DNA from: UBA4582 sp047630175
Lineage (GTDB): Bacteria; Pseudomonadota; Gammaproteobacteria; Pseudomonadales; Azotimanducaceae
DNA length: 15,469 nucleotides
Reading direction: 5' to 3'
Assembly (NCBI GenBank): GCA_047630175.1
Contig: JBLHVI010000076.1
Span: forward strand, 1-15,469
Made by a program: the position numbers and the translations under genes. Shown in pieces: positions 1 to 6,890 of the stretch. Position 1 is the first letter of the stretch. Each line of letters begins with the position of its first letter. Under the pieces are notes generated by a model, which had not been told where the DNA came from, made no database searches, and saw only the letters and a list, made by a program, of their open reading frames with translations.

Positions 1-1958
1 GCCTCATCGAGCCAGGTGTCGGTTCGTAGTACTGACTGACGTTGCTTTGAGGCTAAGTCTTCGGCAGTCTTTTGGGCGCGATCAAAGGCCATTTTTGCCG
101 CGATCTGACCTTTCTCAGGATGTTCCTGCAGCGCGTAAGTGATGCCTTTCTTGATGATATTTTGCCCATAACGCACCATCAGGTCATCCTCCAGCGAGGC
201 GAAGATACGAGTTGAACCTGGATCGCCCTGACGCCCACAACGACCAATCAACTGTCGGTCGATACGTCCTGAATCGTTACGCTCAGCGATGATGACATGC
301 AAGCCCCCCAGACCGGCAACCTTCGGCGAAAGCTTTATGTCAGTGCCGCGACCCGCCATATTGGTGGCGATGGTCACTGTACGCTCGCCTCCTGCCTCGG
401 CCACAATCGTCGCCTCCTCGGCATGGTTGACCGCATTCAATAGTCGATACGGCAACCGACGTTCGGCAAGGCGCAAAGCGATTTCTTCACTGCTTTTAAC
501 ACTCTTGGTACCCACTAGCACCGGGCGGCCCGTCTCGCGGACAGCAATAATTTCGGCCGCTATTGCCTGCCACTTACTCTCGGAATCAACAAAGTGACTG
601 GGCTCCCAACTTTCCCGGACCACCGGTCGATTAGGCGGGATTGTCATGACAGGCAAACCATAGATATGCCAGAACTCACCTGAGGCTTCTTTAGCGGTAC
701 CCGTCATACCCGACAGGCGTCGAAAGACTCGGAAAAAACGCTGGAAACTCAGACGCGCTAGGGTTTCAGTAGGATCCGTTAGGGCTAACCCTTCTTTCGA
801 TTCAACCGCCTGGTGTAAACCATTACCCCAAGAACGGTTATGCATGAGTCGACCGGTGAATTCATCAACGATCACAATCTTATTGTCCTCCAACACGTAG
901 TGCTGATTAAGCTTGTAGAATTCACGCGCAATGATTGCCTGGCGCATTATTTCTTCACGCCGACTAGTACCCCGCCAGATGCCAGGCAGTCGCGTCGACA
1001 ACTCAGCAAGGCGCTCGTAACCTTCATCGGTGAAGGTGATCTCGCGATATTTCTCATCCACCGTGAAATCTGTCTTGGCCTCGAAGATGGAGACCTGCGC
1101 ATGGGCAGCCTCAGCCGCCTCTACTAGCCATTTATTTTCTTGGCGCGCAGAGATAATCAACGGCGTCACGGCTTCATCCACCATGACACTATCAGCTTCA
1201 TCAATAATAGCAGTGTCGATGCCGCGCAAAACCATCGCCTCATCTAATCGTCGATAAGGCTCCATGATCTCGCGCAGCAAACGCCGCTGAGGATGATACA
1301 AAGCACCTAACTTGATGCGATCTCGGAGAAAATCAGCCAACAACTCTTTACTCGTGGTGTACACGACATCTGCGCGATAAATAGACTGGCGCTGGCGCTC
1401 TTCCATCTGACCAATAACGGCACCAACGCTAACGCCACATGCCTCATAAAATTCGGAAAAGCCTGTTGCATCACGACCCGCGAGATATTCGTTAGTCGTG
1501 AGGATATGGCACGGCCGCCCTGTCCAACCCGCCAGTACACCGGCGAGCGTGGCTGTCAGGCTCTTGCCTTCACCCGTACGCATCTCAGCCAGATAACCAC
1601 TATCTAATGCCAAAGCGCACATGGCCTGCACAGGAAAAGGCCGCATGCCCAGAGTGCGATCAGCCATTTCCACAAGCAACGCTAACGCGGCATCAACCTG
1701 TTCAGGTAACAAAGGTTTCTGGCGGCGAAACAGGGTTTGCATATCGGCAAGACGTGCCTTGAGCTTATGCTCAGAAAGGTTTCGATGTTGCTTGGCCTGG
1801 ACATGAACCCCAGCGCCACGGGCAAACATCAACTCACGCAGACTTTCACGCCGCTGATAGACACCCATCAAATAGTCAACACCCGCATCCAAACCAGCGC
1901 TAACTTTATTAGGCTTTATAACAGTCGTTTTACGGTAGTCCAGACTTGGTAAGGTCAC
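1..1958 (-). CDS. SecA-like preprotein translocase ATPase, divergent paralogue (3' end off window)
   Basis: This is a SecA-family motor ATPase. Canonical SecA uses ATP to push unfolded preproteins through SecYEG from the cytoplasmic face. About 652 codons are visible. Motifs seen are Walker A MRTGEGKS (residues 126-133), the DEAD Walker B (252-255) followed by VDEAVTPLIISA, IVDEFTGR and GLHQAVE(S)KEG, SGMTGTA (M418), TNMAGRGTDI (M534) and the arginine-finger motif GRCGRQGD (572-579). The GRGTDI to GGLHVI segment is short, so the insertion seen there in E. coli SecA is missing. The helical wing/scaffold end and any zinc-binding tail lie beyond the left edge. I chose GTG at 1958 because it overlaps the upstream TGA as GTGA, with AGGA about 12 nt before it; the start puts Walker A near residue 130, close to E. 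coli SecA. It is the last visible gene of the operon. The N-terminal 100 residues resemble SecA only weakly. The adaptor/protease/TolC context suggests a specialised paralogue rather than housekeeping SecA. Confidence 0.93.
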   Translation of the reverse strand, partial: MTLPSLDYRKTTVIKPNKVSAGLDAGVDYLMGVYQRRESLRELMFARGAGVHVQAKQHRNLSEHKLKARLADMQTLFRRQKPLLPEQVDAALALLVEMADRTLGMRPFPVQAMCALALDSGYLAEMRTGEGKSLTATLAGVLAGWTGRPCHILTTNEYLAGRDATGFSEFYEACGVSVGAVIGQMEERQRQSIYRADVVYTTSKELLADFLRDRIKLGALYHPQRRLLREIMEPYRRLDEAMVLRGIDTAIIDEADSVMVDEAVTPLIISARQENKWLVEAAEAAHAQVSIFEAKTDFTVDEKYREITFTDEGYERLAELSTRLPGIWRGTSRREEIMRQAIIAREFYKLNQHYVLEDNKIVIVDEFTGRLMHNRSWGNGLHQAVESKEGLALTDPTETLARLSFQRFFRVFRRLSGMTGTAKEASGEFWHIYGLPVMTIPPNRPVVRESWEPSHFVDSESKWQAIAAEIIAVRETGRPVLVGTKSVKSSEEIALRLAERRLPYRLLNAVNHAEEATIVAEAGGERTVTIATNMAGRGTDIKLSPKVAGLGGLHVIIAERNDSGRIDRQLIGRCGRQGDPGSTRIFASLEDDLMVRYGQNIIKKGITYALQEHPEKGQIAAKMAFDRAQKTAEDLASKQRQSVLRTDTWLDE

Positions 1959-4108
1959 AGCTGGTAACGTTCCTGCAACAGCTGCCGCAATTCACGGTAC
2001 AACTGCCAGAGCAATGGCTGAGGCTCGAGACTCAAGCGCAATCTGCCGGATTGACCATGCAGAAGATTCATATCCGTTGCGGGCACATCAGCTTTGATCA
2101 AAAAGAACGGTTCCGCGCTACGCAGTCCCGATTCATCTTTGCTGCTGGTCATGACCTCACCACCTGCCAGCCAGCTTAACGCAGCCGACGGTAATTGCTC
2201 GGACTGATAGGGAACAATGCGTAGATTCGTCACCTCAAGATTGTGTCCTGCCCGACCGGACAACCGCACCTCGGCAAGATGAATCTCATCGATAAATAGA
2301 TTCGCAGCCTCGTCCTGCTGCACCACTGCGATAAACTCAAACTCGTCGGGGTTGTAAAGCAATCCCAGTTGACTGCCGCGCGGTAGCCAAGCACCAATTT
2401 GGTCCGTCATCTCCGGCGCGACCCACAAGCCATCACTGGTTGCTACCACTAACAGTGCCTGCTCACTGATGCGCAAGTCTGCCAATTGCTTCTCAATCAC
2501 ATTGCGTCGTTGACGTAACGGCGCTAAATCGCTGGAGCGCTCACTGCTAGCCCACTGTTCCGTGGCCCGAATCTGTGCTAGCTGCGCACTTAAGGTTCTT
2601 ATACTGTTCTGAATATCCCAGTCGTACAGACGTATCAGCGCATCACCTTTTTTCACCAGCGTGCCGCTGCCTGCAAGCACTTCGGTCACCACACCACCGG
2701 CTTCACTGGCGACATAAGAAAAATCTGCTGATTCAATTATTCCTGGTGCACGAAATCGATTCGGCAATGGGATAATCGCTGTGAGTAGTATCACAGCCAA
2801 AATCAGACCCGTTGTGACACCGATGGCCCGATTCCGGGTACGCTCCAGACGAGGGCTGGTGGCGAGATACTTAACGAGTTTATAAGGCGGCACTAACAAC
2901 CAAGTCACTGCAAGAATAGCCACCATGATCAGTCCGAGCAGCAGATACTTGTCTGCAACAAACAGGATAATGCCAGCAAAGACGACAACTCTATAGGCAC
3001 CACTCAGGGCACCATACGAGGTGAGCCAAATATGTTCTTTACGATTGTCCGCCACTTCGACGATCTGTTTGATACCGTACAAATGCTTTTCGAATAGGTA
3101 CGCCCAGTGTCGTCTCGCACGTGTGTATAGGTTCGGTAAGTCAGCGATGTCCGACAATATATAGTAGCCGTCAAACTTCAGTAGTGGATTCGCGTTAAAA
3201 ACCACGGTTGAGATCGATGCCACAAACATCATGTTGTAAGCTACGCTGTGCACGACGCCAGTACCGGTCGCGGCCCATACGAACACAGCCAACGCAGCAA
3301 TAAAAATTTCCGTAATCATGCCCGCTCCGCCAACAAACGCGCGATGCCAGCGGCTGCGAAATGACCAACTAGAGGTTGCATCCATATACGGCAAAGGCGT
3401 AAAGACGAGCAACATCACTCCAAGGGTATGTACCTCACCCCCATAGTGGCGGCACACCAGCGCATGGCCGATCTCGTGCAACGACTTAATAAACACCATA
3501 CCCAAATACAGCAATAACAGGTTATCCGGCGCCAATACGCCTTCAGCCTGCTCCAAAACCCGCTCACTGTTATCAATGGCGACCTTAATACCGAGACTCA
3601 CCACACCAAACCACAACAAAGCACCAATCCAGCTAAACATCCACTTGGTAAAAGGCAGCACGTGACGCAAGACCCTATCCGGGTCAAATAACGGAATACG
3701 AATAAACATAATGGCCATGAGCTTAGATTTCAGCTCACGTTCTTTGCGCTGTCGATAGCGTTCAAAGAACTGCTCCGAGTCCGAAGGCGTGTCGTAGAAC
3801 AGCAGGTTCGCATAGTGCAGCTGAGTTAACAGTCGAATGGCTTCTTCCTGCCCCGGCGCCCCTTCTGGGTCGCGCTCCAGACTTTCGAGCCAGACTTCTT
3901 CTATCGTATGGTCACTGCGCAGCCGAGCGATAAATTCGTAGGCAGCCGGGCGCAGGCGAAAAAACTGATTGTTGAAGGAATCATGTAACACATACCAGTA
4001 TTCACCGCGAAATTTCTGGCGTTGACTGTCAACAGTAGGTCGCAGAGCTGCCTTGACGCCAGCTACCCGATGCCATGACTCGCTGAAAGTTGGCACAACT
4101 ACGCTCAT
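1955..4108 (-). CDS. PqqD-like domain / M50 site-2 metalloprotease / HlyD-like arm fusion protein
   Basis: This is a 717-residue polytopic inner-membrane protein in three parts. Residues about 33-107 (FRGEYWYVL...NLLFYD) look like a PqqD-type winged-helix, the fold that binds leader peptides in RiPP pathways. Residues about 150-450 are hydrophobic and carry the zinc protease motif HEIGH (211-215) and the second site-2 protease motif NPLLKFDGYY (307-316, ligand-type Asp at 313), so the active site looks intact. Residues about 455-717, after the last membrane segment, resemble a HlyD periplasmic arm: a lipoyl-like half (SEAGGVVTEVLAGSGTLVKKGDALIRL), a short coiled coil (about 497-552) and a second beta-rich half. 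The start has a good ribosome site, GGAG 8 nt before ATG. It begins 18 nt after the GAF-HlyD gene and its TGA overlaps the SecA-like GTG. The architecture resembles M50 proteins of peptide export or maturation loci. The specific substrate is unknown, and it could act as a conduit rather than a protease. Confidence 0.9.
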   Translation of the reverse strand: MSVVVPTFSESWHRVAGVKAALRPTVDSQRQKFRGEYWYVLHDSFNNQFFRLRPAAYEFIARLRSDHTIEEVWLESLERDPEGAPGQEEAIRLLTQLHYANLLFYDTPSDSEQFFERYRQRKERELKSKLMAIMFIRIPLFDPDRVLRHVLPFTKWMFSWIGALLWFGVVSLGIKVAIDNSERVLEQAEGVLAPDNLLLLYLGMVFIKSLHEIGHALVCRHYGGEVHTLGVMLLVFTPLPYMDATSSWSFRSRWHRAFVGGAGMITEIFIAALAVFVWAATGTGVVHSVAYNMMFVASISTVVFNANPLLKFDGYYILSDIADLPNLYTRARRHWAYLFEKHLYGIKQIVEVADNRKEHIWLTSYGALSGAYRVVVFAGIILFVADKYLLLGLIMVAILAVTWLLVPPYKLVKYLATSPRLERTRNRAIGVTTGLILAVILLTAIIPLPNRFRAPGIIESADFSYVASEAGGVVTEVLAGSGTLVKKGDALIRLYDWDIQNSIRTLSAQLAQIRATEQWASSERSSDLAPLRQRRNVIEKQLADLRISEQALLVVATSDGLWVAPEMTDQIGAWLPRGSQLGLLYNPDEFEFIAVVQQDEAANLFIDEIHLAEVRLSGRAGHNLEVTNLRIVPYQSEQLPSAALSWLAGGEVMTSSKDESGLRSAEPFFLIKADVPATDMNLLHGQSGRLRLSLEPQPLLWQLYRELRQLLQERYQL

Positions 4109-4126
4109 CGCAGAGACTCCGTCACA

Positions 4127-5974
4127 CTACCACCACAATAACATGCGGAAGAAATCCATCGTGCGATGGGTCAGAATCCAGAGTACATTGCGATCACCCA
4201 CATTTACCTTGGCGATACCACTCATGCCAGGCCGCCACCAAGGAGCAATCTCCGCCGCAAGCTCGCCTTTGAGCACAAAGACATTACCATCCGCCTTCGT
4301 CACCGCGGCTGGATCGATCTCACTGATAAGCACATCGAAGGTATCGGCAGGTCGACTAACAAAGGCGATCTGGCCGATGGCTTGTAGCGAGACTTCATGA
4401 ACATCGCGCTCAGGCAGATCTATCTCAACGTACATGCTGCTGATATCAGCAACCTTGAACAGGATGTCGCCTTTACGAACGGGTGCACCGAGCATCTCTT
4501 TGAGATCACCTTCCACCACGATGCCGTCAAAAGGCGCAACCAGACGTGCATTGTTAATATGATAACGCTCTCTCGCCAGCTGTGATTCAGCTTGGGCCAT
4601 CAGCGCTTGGGCAATACGCATGTCTGCCAGTTGACTTTGCGCCCGGGCCTTTTCCATTTCTCGGCTATAGCGTGAGATATCGGCCAGCGCCATCGCTTCT
4701 GACAATACTAATTCGCGTGTATCAAGGTTTAGCAGCACATCACCTTTGGTGACACGATCGCCGATCTCGACATTGACATCATTGACATAGCCATCGATAG
4801 GCGCAGGAATAAATGCCACCTCATCGGTACGCAAGATAAAGGGTGCTTCGACGCGGTACTCCAACGAGCCAAACAATAAAAATGCCAGCAAAAGTGCACC
4901 CACGAAACCCAACGCCTTAGCGAAGGTATTATCGACGCCAACGAGGCCAACCAACTTGTCTTTCATCCAACTTTTGAAACGCGCGCCGATCCACCGATCA
5001 TAACGTTTGAGTTGGTATAGGTGCCGACTGGATTGATCGACTAAGAGACGTATGCCCCGAATCTCATCCAGACTGAAGGCTCTGTTTTGACGTTCGATCG
5101 TCACCACACCTATATTCTCTCGATCGAGCCGAATAGGCAGACTAACCAGATTACCGGGCCCCTGCTCCACGCCGTAAGCATCGTGATCACGGCCTACATA
5201 AGTAGACTCATCCGGCGCTGGCCAGACGATTTCTTCGTCTTGGTCGAAGGCTTCTTCCATCGCCGCTTCAAGACGCTGAACAGCGTCCATTTTTTTCTCA
5301 AATTTTTCCATATGGCTGATGGCAAGCACTCGCACATAAGCACCTTCGAGCCAACCTAGACTCACCCGATCACAATCGTGGCGACTGGCTAATTCATTGC
5401 AGAAGGTCATCGCCGCACTCATAAACCGATCGCACTCGTTGAGCACCGTCATCAGGTCGATGGCATCAGCAAACTGCACAACATCTGTACGCGCTTGTTT
5501 AAGCATACGTGAGAATTGATAGAAGGTAGGAATATCAGCCAGCAGTCGAAGTTTCTCCACAAGCTCCTGGATGTCTCCACCCGGCATCTGCTGATAACCG
5601 AATACGAGGGATACTGCCGGCTGGTCTTCGCCCAGATCGAGATAGTAACCCAACAGTAACGCCATGTTACCGGCCTCGTCAGACTCAACCACGATTTCTT
5701 CCACCAGACACTGCTCGGCAACTGCCAATGTCGGTTGCATCAGCGCAGCCTTAGTATCCAATTTCATCATGCCACGCGGCCAGACCGCCATAGGTCGCCA
5801 GCCTATTTCTTCATCTGGCTTGCTGAGAATAACGACCTGTTGACAGAGCGTATAGTTACCAAGCATATCCAGTAATTTCGGCCAGAAGGCGCCTGGAGCA
5901 CCGTCGAAGTAACGCAGTTCACGAAACGCCTTAAGGTGCTCCTGGGTATTACGTTGGGTTTCGATCATGCTCAT
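4127..5974 (-). CDS. GAF-domain/HlyD fusion: inner-membrane periplasmic adaptor subunit
   Basis: This is a 615-residue membrane-fusion (HlyD-type) adaptor with an unusually large cytoplasmic part. Residues 1-350 have no signal peptide or membrane segment. Within them, about 165-325 read as a GAF-like fold (helix, then CDRVSLGWLEGAYVRVLAISH, GNLVSLPIRLDRENIGVVTIERQ and a closing helix). A single membrane segment follows (about 353-371, GFVGALLLAFLLFGSLEYR). The periplasmic part has a lipoyl half (APIDGYVNDVNVEIGDRVTKGDVLLNL, 391-417), a short alpha-hairpin (about 421-473), the second lipoyl half (LVAPFDGIVVEGDL, 478-491) and a beta-barrel to the C-terminus. The gene starts at the ATGA overlap with the previous gene. 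I see no convincing Shine-Dalgarno, so translation is probably coupled. A second in-frame ATG lies two codons later. The role is inferred: linking an inner-membrane exporter to TolC, possibly tuned by a ligand or protein bound to the GAF-like part. The GAF call is by pattern only. Confidence 0.88.
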   Translation of the reverse strand: MSMIETQRNTQEHLKAFRELRYFDGAPGAFWPKLLDMLGNYTLCQQVVILSKPDEEIGWRPMAVWPRGMMKLDTKAALMQPTLAVAEQCLVEEIVVESDEAGNMALLLGYYLDLGEDQPAVSLVFGYQQMPGGDIQELVEKLRLLADIPTFYQFSRMLKQARTDVVQFADAIDLMTVLNECDRFMSAAMTFCNELASRHDCDRVSLGWLEGAYVRVLAISHMEKFEKKMDAVQRLEAAMEEAFDQDEEIVWPAPDESTYVGRDHDAYGVEQGPGNLVSLPIRLDRENIGVVTIERQNRAFSLDEIRGIRLLVDQSSRHLYQLKRYDRWIGARFKSWMKDKLVGLVGVDNTFAKALGFVGALLLAFLLFGSLEYRVEAPFILRTDEVAFIPAPIDGYVNDVNVEIGDRVTKGDVLLNLDTRELVLSEAMALADISRYSREMEKARAQSQLADMRIAQALMAQAESQLARERYHINNARLVAPFDGIVVEGDLKEMLGAPVRKGDILFKVADISSMYVEIDLPERDVHEVSLQAIGQIAFVSRPADTFDVLISEIDPAAVTKADGNVFVLKGELAAEIAPWWRPGMSGIAKVNVGDRNVLWILTHRTMDFFRMLLWW

Positions 5975-6888
5975 GACGTAGGGATACTCGCGCCGTCACT
6001 TGGCTGTTGGGGACCTATGCTATCAGTGCGTTCTGTGGGATAGATAGACACATAACCTGGCATACCTTGGCGAACTTCGCCTGCGTCATTTTCGAATTCA
6101 ATTTTGACTCGCAACAAGCCACTGGCTGGATCTACAACAGGTGCCACAAACACGACGGTGCCAACACTCCGCCAACGACTGAAGCCGGCCTTAATCTCAA
6201 TAGGTAGTGTCGTGCCGTTCTCAAGGGTTCTACCGGCTGGTTCCTCAACATTACAAATCAGAAAACCTTGGGATACATCAACCAGCTTAACCATGGGTTG
6301 ATTCGCTTCGCTAATCTCACCCTCGTTGAGCATGATATCAACGATAGTACCTGCGAACGGTGCTCTAAGGGTGCGACGCGCCAAGTTGGCCAGTGACAAA
6401 CGATATTCAACATCTTCGCGCTTTTCCATACTCAACAGGCGTTCGTATTCCGCCGCCGACGTTTTGCTTTCCAGCTCTGTCTTCTTCAGATCTTCTCGGC
6501 TGACCGACCCCGTAGAATCGAACAAGCTTTGAGTTGATGCCAGTATTTGATTGATCATTTCACTCTGGCTTAGCGCTGAACTCAGCTGCGAACGATCATC
6601 CAAGACCAGTTTACGTCGCTCAACCTCTAGCACTTCTAGAACGTTATCCAGTTCGACCAGCACCGTACCGGCTTTCACAGACCGACCTTCGCGATGTTTA
6701 ATGTCGGTAATTCTGCCTGAGACGGCAAAGCTCAACACTGCTTCTTGGCGCGGTTCGGTAACGCAAGAATACTCTTCTGCAGCGACCGGCAGACAAAGCC
6801 CAGCTAGCAGCGTGACGATGCTACGCGTGAATGTTGGTCGCAAGCATGGGAGCCGTCGATTGACTACCGAACAACTTAACTTAATCAT
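5971..6888 (-). CDS. Periplasmic HlyD/RND-type adaptor subunit
   Basis: This is a 305-residue membrane-fusion-protein family adaptor, secreted to the periplasm. A signal peptide spans about 1-37 (hydrophobic SIVTLLAGLCLPVAA before EEYSC). The mature protein has a first lipoyl half (about 49-82, FAVSGRITDIKHREGRSVKAGTVLVEL), a coiled-coil hairpin (about 84-170), the second lipoyl half (LRAPFAGTIVDIMLNEGE, 174-191) and a beta-barrel domain ending near 282. A short Pro/Ser-rich tail follows. It is near the short end for the family. Cys42 follows the predicted cleavage site but has no lipobox context, so lipidation is unlikely. The ATG lies 2 nt after the TolC TAA, with GGAG 7 nt upstream inside the end of tolC, and the stop overlaps the GAF-HlyD start as ATGA. 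It probably seals the junction between the TolC channel and the inner-membrane parts encoded downstream. Confidence 0.92.
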   Translation of the reverse strand: MIKLSCSVVNRRLPCLRPTFTRSIVTLLAGLCLPVAAEEYSCVTEPRQEAVLSFAVSGRITDIKHREGRSVKAGTVLVELDNVLEVLEVERRKLVLDDRSQLSSALSQSEMINQILASTQSLFDSTGSVSREDLKKTELESKTSAAEYERLLSMEKREDVEYRLSLANLARRTLRAPFAGTIVDIMLNEGEISEANQPMVKLVDVSQGFLICNVEEPAGRTLENGTTLPIEIKAGFSRWRSVGTVVFVAPVVDPASGLLRVKIEFENDAGEVRQGMPGYVSIYPTERTDSIGPQQPSDGASIPTS

Positions 6889-6890
6889 TA

